NCBI GenBank assembly: GCA_005502875.1
Contig: SCMV01000028.1
Coordinates: 1-55,358 of the forward strand
Reading direction: 5' to 3'
DNA length: 55,358 nt
Origin: Comamonadaceae bacterium 2PF
Lineage (GTDB): Bacteria > Pseudomonadota > Gammaproteobacteria > Burkholderiales > Burkholderiaceae_C
This document shows positions 17,470 to 26,729 of the stretch, piece by piece. Both the position numbers and the translations under genes were made by a program. Under the pieces are notes generated by a model. That model was not told the DNA's origin, made no database searches, and was given only the letters and a program-made list of their open reading frames with translations. Every line of letters starts with the position of its first letter. Within the stretch, counting starts at the first letter, position 1.

Positions 17470-18999
17470 TCACTCGTCGCTGTGGCTTTGCAGGGCCAGG
17501 CGGGAGTTGGTGGCGTCTTCTTCGCCCTTTTGTGTCAAGCGCTGCGACTGGATGGCAGCGAAGTCCTCGGCGCTGACGTCGCCCGTGATGTAGGTGCCGT
17601 CGAAGCACGAGGCCTCGAAGCCCTGGATCTTGGGGTTGAGCCTGCCGACCACCTTCTTCATCGCGTCGACGTCCTGGTAGATCAAGGCGTCGCAGCCGAT
17701 GATCTGGCGCACCTCTTCGAGCGAGCGGCCATGGGCCACAAGTTCGCTCTTGGTGGGCATGTCGATGCCGTAGACGTTGGGAAAGCGCACCGGTGGCGCG
17801 GCCGAGGCCAGGTAGACCTTGTTGGCGCCGGCCTCGCGGGCCATCTGCACGATTTCCTTGGAGGTGGTGCCGCGCACGATGGAGTCATCGACCAGCAGCA
17901 CGTTGCGGCCCTTGAATTCCAGGCCGATGGCGTTGAGCTTCTGGCGCACGGACTTCTTGCGCGCACCCTGCCCCGGCATGATGAAGGTGCGGCCCACGTA
18001 GCGGTTCTTGACGAAGCCTTCGCGGTAGGGCTTGCCGAGCTTTTGCGCCAGCTGCATGGCCGAAGGGCGGCTCGATTCGGGGATGGGGATGACCACGTCG
18101 ATCTCGGACGGCGGCATGGTCGAGATGACCCGCTGGGCCAGCGTCTCACCCATGTTCAAGCGAGCCTGGTAGACCGACACGCCATCGATGGTGGAGTCGG
18201 GGCGGGCCAGGTAGACGTACTCGAACATGCAGGGGTTGAGCACGGCCTTCTCGGCGCACTGCTCGGCGTGCACCACGCCATCGAGGTCGATGAACAGGGC
18301 CTCACCGGGCTGCACGTCGCGCACGAACTTATGGCCGGTGCCCTCCAGTGCCACGGACTCGCTGGCGACCATGACCTCGCGCCCTTCGGGCAGGTCGGCC
18401 TCGCCGTAGCACATCGGGCGGATGCCGAAGGGGTCGCGGAAGGCCACCAGACCGTAACCGGCGATCAGGCAGATGACGGCGTAGGAGCCCTTGATGCGCT
18501 TGTTCACGGCGCGCACGGCCTTGAAGACGGCGGCCGGGGTCAGGGGCAGGTCGCGGCCCGCCAGCTCCAGCTCGTGGGCGAACACGTTGAGCAGCACCTC
18601 GGTGTCGCTGTCGGTGTTGAGGTGGCGGCGATCGATGTTGAACAGCTCTTTGCGCAGGTCGTGCGCATTGGTGAGGTTGCCGTTGTGCACCAGCACCAGG
18701 CCGAAAGGCGCGTTGACGTAGAAGGGCTGGGCCTCCTCTTCGTTGAAGGCGTTGCCAGCGGTCGGGTAGCGCACCTGGCCCAGGCCCACGGTGCCGGGCA
18801 GCGCGCGCATGTTGCGGGTGCGAAAGACGTCCTTGACCATGCCGCGGGCCTTGTGCATGAAGAACTTGCGGCCATGCGCGTCGGGGCCGGCGGTCACGAT
18901 GCCGGCGGCGTCCTGGCCCCGGTGCTGCAGCAGCAGCAGCGCGTCATAGATCAGCTGGTTGACGGGCGTCTTCGAAATCACACCCACGATGCCGCACAT
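17470..18999 (-). CDS. purF: amidophosphoribosyltransferase
   Basis: 509 aa enzyme for the first step of purine synthesis, making phosphoribosylamine from PRPP and glutamine. The N-terminal nucleophile Cys2 is visible in MCGIVGVI, followed by the Ntn-hydrolase glutaminase half. The PRPP loop is in [14 protein letters not shown]. Length is usual for proteobacterial PurF. cvpA lies directly upstream, as in many proteobacteria. Confidence 0.97.
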   Translation of the reverse strand: MCGIVGVISKTPVNQLIYDALLLLQHRGQDAAGIVTAGPDAHGRKFFMHKARGMVKDVFRTRNMRALPGTVGLGQVRYPTAGNAFNEEEAQPFYVNAPFGLVLVHNGNLTNAHDLRKELFNIDRRHLNTDSDTEVLLNVFAHELELAGRDLPLTPAAVFKAVRAVNKRIKGSYAVICLIAGYGLVAFRDPFGIRPMCYGEADLPEGREVMVASESVALEGTGHKFVRDVQPGEALFIDLDGVVHAEQCAEKAVLNPCMFEYVYLARPDSTIDGVSVYQARLNMGETLAQRVISTMPPSEIDVVIPIPESSRPSAMQLAQKLGKPYREGFVKNRYVGRTFIMPGQGARKKSVRQKLNAIGLEFKGRNVLLVDDSIVRGTTSKEIVQMAREAGANKVYLASAAPPVRFPNVYGIDMPTKSELVAHGRSLEEVRQIIGCDALIYQDVDAMKKVVGRLNPKIQGFEASCFDGTYITGDVSAEDFAAIQSQRLTQKGEEDATNSRLALQSHSDE

Positions 19000-19063
19000 G
19001 GTTCACCTCACACCGGACCTGAGCCCGGAAAAAACAAATGTCAAAAAACTCAGTCCGCCGCCA

Positions 19064-19609
19064 TCAAGGCATCGAGGGCGCCGGCAGGAATTGGACCACC
19101 TCGGGAGGCAGGATGGGGCGAAGCCCCTGCAGAACGGTGCCCAGCCAAGCCACGCCCCGTGACGCGCGCCACGAATCGGCTTGGGCCACGGGCGTCATGC
19201 TCACGAGCACGAACACGGCAAGAGCCGCCAACAGCCCCCTCAGCAGGCCGAAAACAGCCCCCAGCAAACGATCGGACCCACCCAGCCCGGAGGCCTGGAT
19301 GAGCTGCGAGATGCCCCAGGACAGCAGCGCCCAGGCCAGCCAGGCCCCCACGAAGGCCAGCACCATGCCCGACAGCAGGTTGAGCTGGTCGCCAGGTTGA
19401 CCGAGCGGCACGTGAGCAGCCGCTTCGCTGCCCAGGAAACGAGCCGCCAGCCAGGCCACGACCCAGCCCATGAGGGCCAGCAGCTCGGTCACCAGGCCGC
19501 GCCAGGCGCCCAGCAAGACAGACCCCAGCAAACCACCGAGCAGGGCGATGTCCAGCCAGGTCCAGGCCAGGCCAGGAGACAACGGGGTGATGGGGGTGAG
19601 GCCCTCCAC
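19064..19609 (-). CDS. cvpA: CvpA family membrane protein
   Basis: 181 aa protein with four hydrophobic helices, starting TWLDIALLGGLLGSVLLGAWRG, the CvpA signature. Named for colicin V production in E. coli; its general role is in the envelope and is poorly defined. The start is GTG (19607-19609) with an AAAGGCGAG site upstream. The position between the SPOR gene and purF is conserved. Confidence 0.9.
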   Translation of the reverse strand: MEGLTPITPLSPGLAWTWLDIALLGGLLGSVLLGAWRGLVTELLALMGWVVAWLAARFLGSEAAAHVPLGQPGDQLNLLSGMVLAFVGAWLAWALLSWGISQLIQASGLGGSDRLLGAVFGLLRGLLAALAVFVLVSMTPVAQADSWRASRGVAWLGTVLQGLRPILPPEVVQFLPAPSMP

Positions 19610-19631
19610 GGTTCAGCTCGCCTTTCCTGCC

Positions 19632-20495
19632 TCAGAGCGTCAGGACGTTGCCGTTGAGCCCGCCCTTGCGCAACGTGGCCAGGGCCTTGTCGGCCTCGGC
19701 CTTGTCGGCAAAGGGGCCCAGTCGCACCCGGATGCGCTTGCCCTGAGGGGTGTCGACCTGCTGGGCATAGGTTTTCAAGCCCATGCGCTCGGCCTTCTGG
19801 CGGGCCTCGCGCGCGGCGTTGACGTCGGCGAAGGCGCCGAACTGCACCACGTATCGGGAATCAGCGGCCTTGGGCTCGGGCTTTTTGTCGGCGGATTTTT
19901 CTGCGGGCTTGAGGGCTGGCTTCGCAGGCTTTTCGGAAGCCTTCTCCTGTGACTTCTCCGGCGCCTTCGCGGGCGCCTTGTCGGCAGGCTTTGCTGGCGC
20001 CTTGTCCAGCTGACGGGTGACGGCGTCAGCTGGCGGGACCTTGGGCATGGCCCTCACGGCATCATCGGCGCGCCCCTCTGCACGCGCATCGGGCGCTGCC
20101 TCTGTCCGAGCCTGGCTGGACGACTGCGCGTTCGCGCCGGGCGCATCGGCCCTGTCGTCGGGCGGCGTGATGTTGACCACACGAGCCTCTTGCGGCTGCG
20201 GCTGCGCCTGGGCCACTCGGCCACGGGTGGCGCGGGACGACGACGCTTCGCCATCTGCCGAGGCGTGCGAGCCAGCCTGCACGATGCGGACATCTGGCGA
20301 CAGGGGGCGCGGTTGTGTCTCGAACAGCCAAGGCAAGCCCAGCACGCCCGAGCCCACCAGCACCACCATGCCGATCAGGCGGCGGCGCGCCCGGGTGCGC
20401 AGCGCCTCGACGTCCGAGGGCGAAGGTGCGCGGGCGGCCGGCGTGGTCCCGCTGGCGCCACGGCGAAATCGCTCGAGGAAGGAGGGCAAAGGCAT
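19632..20495 (-). CDS. SPOR domain protein (DedD-like)
   Basis: 287 aa single-pass protein. A basic N terminus is followed by one transmembrane helix (about residues 39-57, LIGMVVLVGSGVLGLPWLF), a long linker rich in Lys, Ala and Pro, and a C-terminal SPOR domain (about 209-287, starting RYVVQFGAF). SPOR domains bind denuded septal peptidoglycan, so a role in cell division is inferred by analogy to DedD. It lies between folC and cvpA, as dedD does in many proteobacteria. Confidence 0.85.
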   Translation of the reverse strand: MPLPSFLERFRRGASGTTPAARAPSPSDVEALRTRARRRLIGMVVLVGSGVLGLPWLFETQPRPLSPDVRIVQAGSHASADGEASSSRATRGRVAQAQPQPQEARVVNITPPDDRADAPGANAQSSSQARTEAAPDARAEGRADDAVRAMPKVPPADAVTRQLDKAPAKPADKAPAKAPEKSQEKASEKPAKPALKPAEKSADKKPEPKAADSRYVVQFGAFADVNAAREARQKAERMGLKTYAQQVDTPQGKRIRVRLGPFADKAEADKALATLRKGGLNGNVLTL

Positions 20496-20529
20496 GCGCT
20501 AGGACGAGGTGAAAACGACCAAAAGGGGC

Positions 20530-21885
20530 TCAGGCGCCAGGCATGTGGGGCGCATTCAGGCGTGGCAGGCCGGCGTCGATGACGCCGCCTACCGTGTAGA
20601 AAGAACCGAAAACCAGGATTCTATCCGTGGGGTCCGCCGCAGCCAGGGCTGCATGCAGCGCGGCCATGGGATCGGCGTGGCGCGTGAGGATCGCCTTGGG
20701 CGCCGTCGCCGAGGGGCGAGCGGCGGTGTCCGCCTCGATGGCTTGCACCAGTTGCTCGGCGGTGGCCGCGCGGGCCGTGGGCAGGTCGCAGCAATACCAG
20801 GCGTCCACCAGCGGGCGCAGCTTGTGCACCATGCCGGCCAGGTCCTTGTCGGCCATCGCGCCCCAAACGGCGTGTGTGCGCGGAAAGAACCCCATCTGAT
20901 CGAGGTTGACCGCCAACTGCGCCGCCGCGTGCGGGTTGTGCGCCACGTCCAGGATCAGCGTGGGCTGACCCGGGATGATCTGAAAGCGCCCAGGCAGCTC
21001 GACCGTGGCCAGGCCCGTGCGCACGGCCTGCGCCGACACCGGCAGCCGATTGCGCATGGCCTCGAGCGCCGCCAGCACGCCCGAGGCGTTGAGCAGCTGG
21101 TTGGCGCCCCGCAGCGAGGGGTAGGCCATGCCGTTGAAACGCTTGTTGCGCCCGCCCCAGGACCACTGCTGGCGGTCTCCAGCGTAGTTGTGGTCGCGCC
21201 CGAACAGCCACAGGTCGGCGCCCAGGCTCTCGGCGTGCTGCACGACGCTGGCGGGGGCCTGCGGGTCGGACACCACCGCAGGTCGACCCGCGCGCATGAT
21301 GCCGGCCTTCTCGCGGCCGATGGCCTCACGGTCAGGCCCCAAGTAGTCCATGTGATCCAGGTCGATGCTGGTGATGACGGCGCAGTCGGTGTCGACCACG
21401 TTGACGGCATCGAGTCGGCCACCCAACCCCACTTCCAGGATGACGGCGTCCAGCCCTGACGTCGCCAGCAGGCGCAGGATGGCCAGGGTGGTGAACTCGA
21501 AATAGGTCAGCGGGGTGTCGCCGCGCACGGCCTCGATGGCCTCGAAGTGCGGCAGCAGCTCATCGGCCTTGACCAGCTGCCCGTTGAGCCGGCAGCGCTC
21601 TTCGAAGTGCACCAGGTGCGGTGAGCCGTACACACCCACCCGAAAGCCCGACGAGACGAGGATGCTCTCGAGCATCGCGCAGGTCGAGCCCTTGCCGTTG
21701 GTGCCCGCCACGGTGAAGACCACCGGGGCGCCGTCCGCCGGCTCATGCCCCATCGGCGTGCCCAGGGTGACGCCCGCGCGCGCCCAGACTTCGCCCACGC
21801 GCTCCAGCCCCATGTCGATGCCAACGGTGTGCAGGCGCTCGCAATGGGCCAGCCAGTCTTCGAGGGTGCGGGGCGTTGAAGGCAT
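20530..21885 (-). CDS. folC: bifunctional dihydrofolate/folylpolyglutamate synthase
   Basis: 451 aa Mur-ligase-like enzyme that adds glutamate to dihydropteroate and to folates. The ATP-binding loop is FTVAGTNGKGSTCAMLES, and later motifs include DHMDYLG and LDVAHNPHAA. The ATG at 21883-21885 gives the usual start (MPSTPRTLEDW); an upstream TTG would add nine unconvincing residues. It lies downstream of accD but is separated from it by a terminator, so it may have its own promoter. Confidence 0.93.
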   Translation of the reverse strand: MPSTPRTLEDWLAHCERLHTVGIDMGLERVGEVWARAGVTLGTPMGHEPADGAPVVFTVAGTNGKGSTCAMLESILVSSGFRVGVYGSPHLVHFEERCRLNGQLVKADELLPHFEAIEAVRGDTPLTYFEFTTLAILRLLATSGLDAVILEVGLGGRLDAVNVVDTDCAVITSIDLDHMDYLGPDREAIGREKAGIMRAGRPAVVSDPQAPASVVQHAESLGADLWLFGRDHNYAGDRQQWSWGGRNKRFNGMAYPSLRGANQLLNASGVLAALEAMRNRLPVSAQAVRTGLATVELPGRFQIIPGQPTLILDVAHNPHAAAQLAVNLDQMGFFPRTHAVWGAMADKDLAGMVHKLRPLVDAWYCCDLPTARAATAEQLVQAIEADTAARPSATAPKAILTRHADPMAALHAALAAADPTDRILVFGSFYTVGGVIDAGLPRLNAPHMPGA

Positions 21886-21977
21886 GCAGGAGCTCAAGGT
21901 GGGGCAAGACAACAGGTGGGGACGCGCCTGGCGTCCTCAAGGCGGCGATGGGCGGTCATCGAAACGCCCACCACCTC

Positions 21978-22006
21978 AAACAAAACGGGCTGCTCAGCGC
22001 AGCCCG
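21978..22006 (-). terminator. intrinsic terminator between accD and folC
   Basis: On the minus strand, an 8-bp stem (CGGGCTGC / GCAGCCCG, 5-base loop) is followed by TTTTGTTT. It lies 34 bases beyond the accD stop and would end the trp-accD transcript before folC. Confidence 0.75.
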
Positions 22007-22039
22007 CTCTCATCGCGCCACAAAGCGCGCAGGGGAAAC

Positions 22040-22915
22040 TCAGCCAGCGACGGCGTCGGCAGGTTGGCGCATCAGGATGGCCAACTGGCGAGCGATGTTT
22101 CGGCGCAGCTCGCGGCGGTCCATGATCATGTCGATGGCGCCCTTTTGCATCAGGAACTCGGAGCGCTGGAAGCCCTCGGGCAGCACCTCGCGCACGGTGT
22201 TCTCGATCACGCGGGGGCCGGCGAAGCCGATCAGGGCCTTGGGCTCGGCGATGACCACGTCGCCCATGAAGGCGAAGGAGGCCGACACGCCACCCATGGT
22301 CGGGTCGGTCAGCACGCTGATGTAGGGCAGTTTGGCCTTGGCCAGGCGCGTGAGGGCCGCGTTGGTCTTGGCCATCTGCATCAGGCTGAGCAGGCCTTCC
22401 TGCATGCGCGCGCCACCGGTGGCGGTGAACGAGATGAACGCGGTCTTCTGATCGACGGCGGTTTCGACGCCGCGCACGAAGCGCTCGCCCACCACCGAGC
22501 CCATCGAGCCGCCCATGAAGTCGAACTCGAAGCAGGCCGCGACCACGGGGATGCTGCACACGGAGCCGCCCAGCACGATCAGGGCATCGGTCTCGCCGGT
22601 GGCCTCCATGCCTTGCTTGAGGCGATCAGGGTACTTCTTGTTGTCCTTGAACTTCAGGGCGTCAACCGGCAGCACCTCCTGGCCGATCTCGTAGCGCCCT
22701 TCGGCGTCGAGGAAGGCGTCCAGGCGGGCGCGGGCGCCGATGCGGTGGTGATGGCCACACTTCGGGCAGACGTTGACGTTGGCCTCGAGGTCGTTCTTGT
22801 AAAGGACGGTCTCGCAGGAGGGGCACTTCACCCACAGGCCTTCCGGCACCGAGCGGCGTTCGGCCGGGTCGGTCGGTTGGATCTTGGGGGGCAGGAGTTT
22901 CTCGAGCCAGCTCAT
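22040..22915 (-). CDS. accD: acetyl-CoA carboxylase, carboxyltransferase subunit beta
   Basis: 291 aa subunit that, with AccA, moves the carboxyl group from biotin to acetyl-CoA to give malonyl-CoA for fatty acid synthesis. An N-terminal zinc ribbon is clear (Cys31, Cys34, Cys50, Cys53), followed by the carboxyltransferase domain with TGGARMQEG. The ATG at 22913-22915 has an AAAGGA site and starts just after the trpA stop (TGACCATG), so translation may be coupled. Confidence 0.96.
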   Translation of the reverse strand: MSWLEKLLPPKIQPTDPAERRSVPEGLWVKCPSCETVLYKNDLEANVNVCPKCGHHHRIGARARLDAFLDAEGRYEIGQEVLPVDALKFKDNKKYPDRLKQGMEATGETDALIVLGGSVCSIPVVAACFEFDFMGGSMGSVVGERFVRGVETAVDQKTAFISFTATGGARMQEGLLSLMQMAKTNAALTRLAKAKLPYISVLTDPTMGGVSASFAFMGDVVIAEPKALIGFAGPRVIENTVREVLPEGFQRSEFLMQKGAIDMIMDRRELRRNIARQLAILMRQPADAVAG

Positions 22916-22917
22916 GG

Positions 22918-23760
22918 TCATCCTTTCAGGGAATCGAGTGCAGCGCGGATTTCGGCGATGAAGCCGCGGGCCGCTGCCGCCACGGTTTCGGGCGACTGCG
23001 TCTCGAGCAGTTGCACCAGGCGTGAGCCGATCACGACGGCATCGGACACCGCGGCGACGGCCTTGGCCGTCTCGGCGTCGCGGATGCCGAAGCCCACGCC
23101 CACGGGCACGCTGACGTGCGCCTTGATGCGCGGGACCATGTCGGCCACGGCGGAGGTATCGAGGTGACCGGCCCCCGTCACGCCCTTGAGCGAAACGTAG
23201 TACACGTAGCCGGCAGCGATGCGGCCGACGTCGGCCATGCGCTGCTCGGTGGACGTCGGGGCCAGCAGGAAAATGGGAGCCAGATCCGCCGCCTTCAGGC
23301 GAGCAGCGAACTCTTCGCACTCTTCGGGCGGGTAGTCCACCACCAGCACGCCATCGACGCCCGCGGCCTTGGCGTCGCGCACGAAGCTGCCTGCGCCATG
23401 GCGCAAGTCGTGGTTCTCGATCGGGTTGGCATAGCCCATCAGCACAACGGGCGTGGTGGCGTTCAGGGCGCGAAACGCGCGCACATCATCGAGCACGTGG
23501 TTGAGCGAGATGCCGTGGGTCAGCGCACGCTCGGCCGCCTTCTGGATGACGGGGCCATCGGCCATCGGGTCGGAAAACGGCACGCCGAGCTCGATCACGT
23601 CGGCCCCGGCTTCGGCCATGGCCAGCATGATCTCGACCGTCTTGGCCGGATACGGGTCACCGCAGGTGATGTAGGGGATCAGCGCCTTGCGGCCCTGCTC
23701 CTTGAGCGTGGCGAAGGTCTGGTCAAGCCGGGTGATGGGGTGGGTCACGGCGCTCATCAT
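22918..23760 (-). CDS. trpA: tryptophan synthase alpha chain
   Basis: 280 aa TIM-barrel subunit that splits indole-3-glycerol phosphate to indole. Catalytic Glu57 (in [11 protein letters not shown]) and Asp68 (in PMADGP) are in place. The gene begins ATGATG: the first ATG (23758-23760) overlaps the trpB stop, and the second lies 3 bases later, so the exact start is ambiguous by one residue. Overlap with trpB fits the stoichiometric alpha2-beta2 complex. Confidence 0.96.
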   Translation of the reverse strand: MMSAVTHPITRLDQTFATLKEQGRKALIPYITCGDPYPAKTVEIMLAMAEAGADVIELGVPFSDPMADGPVIQKAAERALTHGISLNHVLDDVRAFRALNATTPVVLMGYANPIENHDLRHGAGSFVRDAKAAGVDGVLVVDYPPEECEEFAARLKAADLAPIFLLAPTSTEQRMADVGRIAAGYVYYVSLKGVTGAGHLDTSAVADMVPRIKAHVSVPVGVGFGIRDAETAKAVAAVSDAVVIGSRLVQLLETQSPETVAAAARGFIAEIRAALDSLKG

Positions 23761-25001
23761 GCACCCCCTTTCACCGACTGCCCCCGGCACGAGGGGCGGC
23801 AGTAGAACTCGGCGCCGGTCAGGTCGGCCACGGTACCGATGTCCTTGTCGCCACGGCCCGAGAGGTTGACCAGCACGTGCTGATCGGGGCGCATGGTGGC
23901 GGCCAGCTTCATCGCGTGGGCCACGGCGTGGCTCGACTCGAGCGCCGGGATGATGCCCTCGGTGCGACACAGGCGGTGGAAGGCTTCCAGCGCTTCCTTG
24001 TCGGTGATGCCGACGTATTCGGCGCGACCGATGTCCTTGAGGTAGGCGTGCTCGGGGCCCACGCCGGGGTAGTCCAGGCCGGCAGAAACGGAATGCGTCT
24101 CGGTGATCTGCCCGTTCTCGTCTTGCAGCAAGTAGGTGCGATTGCCGTGCAGCACGCCCGGCACACCCTTTTGCAGCGACATCGAATGCTTGCCGCTTTC
24201 GTAGCCCTCGCCGGCCGCCTCGACGCCGATCAGGCGCACCTGCTCGTGCGGGATGTAGGGGTAGAAGATGCCCATGGCGTTGGAGCCACCGCCCACGCAG
24301 GCGACCACGGCATCCGGCTGGCGGCCGATCTGATCGGGCATCTGCTTGAGGCATTCCTCGCCGATGACGGACTGGAAGTCGCGGACCATGGCGGGGTACG
24401 GGTGCGGACCGGCCACGGTGCCGATGATGTAGAAGGTGTTTTCGACGTTAGTGACCCAGTCGCGCATGGCTTCGTTGAGCGCGTCTTTCAGCGTCTTGCT
24501 GCCGGACTCGACCGGCACCACCTTGGCGCCCAGCAGGTGCATGCGGTAGACGTTGGGCGACTGGCGCTTGACGTCTTCGGCGCCCATGTAGACCACGCAC
24601 TCCATGCCGTAGCGCGCGCAGATGGTGGCGGTGGCCACGCCGTGCTGGCCAGCGCCGGTTTCCGCGATCACGCGGGGCTTGCCCATGCGCTTGGCCAGCA
24701 GGGCCTGGCCGATGGTGTTGTTGACCTTGTGCGCGCCGGTGTGGTTCAAGTCTTCGCGCTTGAAGTGGATCTGTGCGCCGCCGACTTCACGGCTGAGGCG
24801 GTCAGCGTGGTAGACGGGGCTGGGGCGGCCCACGAAGTGCGCGAGCTCGCGGCGGAACTCGGCCTTGAAAGCCTCGTCATGGCGGTAGTGCTCGTAGGCA
24901 TCCTTGAGCTGTTCGAGCGCGTGAATCAGCGTCTCGGAGACAAAAGTACCGCCGTAGGGGCCGAAGTGCCCGCGGGCGTCAGGCTGGTTGTAGGTCAACA
25001 T
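23757..25001 (-). CDS. trpB: tryptophan synthase beta chain
   Basis: 414 aa PLP enzyme that joins indole and serine to make tryptophan. The PLP lysine lies in [17 protein letters not shown], and the Gly/Ser-rich phosphate loop is in [12 protein letters not shown]. The catalytic Glu is in [14 protein letters not shown] sequence (here [13 protein letters not shown]). It starts 28 bases after trpF and overlaps trpA. Confidence 0.97.
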   Translation of the reverse strand: MLTYNQPDARGHFGPYGGTFVSETLIHALEQLKDAYEHYRHDEAFKAEFRRELAHFVGRPSPVYHADRLSREVGGAQIHFKREDLNHTGAHKVNNTIGQALLAKRMGKPRVIAETGAGQHGVATATICARYGMECVVYMGAEDVKRQSPNVYRMHLLGAKVVPVESGSKTLKDALNEAMRDWVTNVENTFYIIGTVAGPHPYPAMVRDFQSVIGEECLKQMPDQIGRQPDAVVACVGGGSNAMGIFYPYIPHEQVRLIGVEAAGEGYESGKHSMSLQKGVPGVLHGNRTYLLQDENGQITETHSVSAGLDYPGVGPEHAYLKDIGRAEYVGITDKEALEAFHRLCRTEGIIPALESSHAVAHAMKLAATMRPDQHVLVNLSGRGDKDIGTVADLTGAEFYCRPSCRGQSVKGGA

Positions 25002-25029
25002 GTCTGGTCAAGGTGTGAGGGCTGCAACG

Positions 25030-25710
25030 TCATGCAGCCGTCGCGAAACGGGGGGCCACCAGGCTTCGGTCAGCGTCGCGAACCGCCTGGCAGAAATCGA
25101 TCATCCGGGCGGCGTCCTTGATGCCTTTGGCCGCCTCAACGCCGGAACTCACGTCCACGGCCCAGGGGCGCACGCACCGGATGCCATCGGCCACATTGCC
25201 GGCATGCAGCCCACCCGAGAGGATCAGGTTGCGCGCCAGCGACGAGGGCAAACCGGCCAACAAGGACCAATCGAACACCTGCCCGCCTCCGCCGTAGCCG
25301 TCCACATGGGCATCCACGAGCAAAGCCTGGGCGGCATCAAATTGCCGGGCGAAGTTTAACAAATCGAAACCTGGGGCCATTCGGGCGGCCCGGATGAACG
25401 GGCGCGCAGACCCGACGCATTGCGAGGGCGACTCATCGCCGTGGAACTGCAGCAAAGCTTGCGGCACCGCCTGGATGGCGTGCGACACCGTGGCCGCATC
25501 GGCGTTGACGAGCAGCACCACGGGCGTCACAAAGGGCGGCAAACGCCTGGCCAACTCGCCTGCGCGAGCGGCGCTGACATGCCGAGGGCTTTTGTCGTAG
25601 AGCACAAAGCCAATGGCGTCTGCACCGGCTTCGACCGCAGCGTCGACATCGGCCTCGCGGGTGAGGCCGCAAACCTTGATGCGCGTGCGATGGGGAATCT
25701 GAGGGGACAT
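25030..25710 (-). CDS. trpF: phosphoribosylanthranilate isomerase
   Basis: 226 aa TIM-barrel enzyme converting phosphoribosylanthranilate to the carboxyphenylamino deoxyribulose phosphate in tryptophan synthesis. The catalytic Cys is residue 14 (KVCGLT), and the catalytic Asp is in VDVSSGVE. In this lineage trpF stands apart from trpC/trpD and beside trpBA, as here. Confidence 0.95.
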   Translation of the reverse strand: MSPQIPHRTRIKVCGLTREADVDAAVEAGADAIGFVLYDKSPRHVSAARAGELARRLPPFVTPVVLLVNADAATVSHAIQAVPQALLQFHGDESPSQCVGSARPFIRAARMAPGFDLLNFARQFDAAQALLVDAHVDGYGGGGQVFDWSLLAGLPSSLARNLILSGGLHAGNVADGIRCVRPWAVDVSSGVEAAKGIKDAARMIDFCQAVRDADRSLVAPRFATAA

Positions 25711-25852
25711 CCAGGAGCCGGAACGTCTGCGTCCCGTGGCGGTGTCGATGCCAGCATTGTCTCAAAAAACGGGCCCCGCAGCCGGGAAGCCCCTTGGCTC
25801 AACTTTCGCGAGGCGAAACGCTCGCATGGGGCCGGCTTTTGAACCAGGCGAC

Positions 25853-26719
25853 TCAGGAGGGCAGCCAATCCATGCCCGGGACCTGCTCAGGCAAAGCGAA
25901 GGCCGGGGCATAGCGCGGCCCCAGAAAATACAGGCCATCGGGCGAGAAAGTCGGCGCAGCCACCTTGCGGTCACGGGCTTCGCGCACGTCACGCACCCAG
26001 TCGGGCTGCTGCACGCCCGTGCCGACCATGATCAGGCAACCCATGATGTTGCGAATCATGTGGTGCAAGAAGGCCTGCCCCTCGAAATCAAAGCGCCAGT
26101 AGGCCGTCGGCGCACCAGGCGGGCCACATCGGCGGATGCGGATCTCACGCAGCGTCTTGACGGGCGTGGGCGACTGACACATGGAAGATCGGAAGGAGCT
26201 GAAGTCGTGCTCGCCCAGCAGATGGGTCGCAGCACGCTCCATGGCGGCCTGATCCAGGGGACGGAACACCCACCCCGCCCTGCCCGACTCCAGAGCCGGG
26301 CGCACGGCCGACTCCAGCAGCACGTAGACATAGCGTCGGCCGATGGCGCTGTTGCGGGCATGGAAATGCGCAGGCACCTCAGCCGCCCACTGCACCGAGA
26401 TGTCAGGCGGCAGGAAGGCGTTGGTGCCCCTGACCCAGGAAAAGGGCTCACGATGCAGGTCGGTGTCGAGGTGCACGACCTGGTTGATGCCATGAACACC
26501 GGCGTCCGTGCGGCCAGCGCAAAGCACCTTCAGCGGCCGCACCGCGAAGGCCTTCAGCGCCGACTCCAGCACGTCTTGCACCGTGCCACCGCCCGGCTGG
26601 CTTTGCCAGCCCTTGTAAGCCGTGCCCACGTAAGAAACACCAAGGGCGACCCGACGGATCGCCCTCCCGGTTTGAGCGGAGGGGGATGCCCCCTCCCCGC
26701 TCGCATCCATCGACGCCAT
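25853..26719 (-). CDS. truA: tRNA pseudouridine(38-40) synthase
   Basis: 288 aa enzyme that isomerises uridines in the anticodon stem-loop of many tRNAs. The catalytic Asp is in CAGRTDAGVHG, with the N-terminal GVSYVGTAYKGWQ. Start codons at 26719 (MASMDA) and 26710 are both possible; there is no strong ribosome site. It lies 10 bases after fimV and upstream of trpF, a conserved arrangement in Burkholderiales. Confidence 0.94.
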   Translation of the reverse strand: MASMDASGEGASPSAQTGRAIRRVALGVSYVGTAYKGWQSQPGGGTVQDVLESALKAFAVRPLKVLCAGRTDAGVHGINQVVHLDTDLHREPFSWVRGTNAFLPPDISVQWAAEVPAHFHARNSAIGRRYVYVLLESAVRPALESGRAGWVFRPLDQAAMERAATHLLGEHDFSSFRSSMCQSPTPVKTLREIRIRRCGPPGAPTAYWRFDFEGQAFLHHMIRNIMGCLIMVGTGVQQPDWVRDVREARDRKVAAPTFSPDGLYFLGPRYAPAFALPEQVPGMDWLPS

Positions 26720-26729
26720 GGTCAGGACA

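Noticed and set aside
16024-19302. Very long open frame on the plus strand over metZ, purF and gltX
   Set aside because: It is antisense to well-supported genes; such frames arise from high GC at third codon positions. Its translation is Gly/Val/Ala/His-rich with no family features.
25711-25852. Terminator between truA and trpF
   Set aside because: A run of six T exists on the minus strand, but the preceding GC-rich bases do not form a convincing stem.
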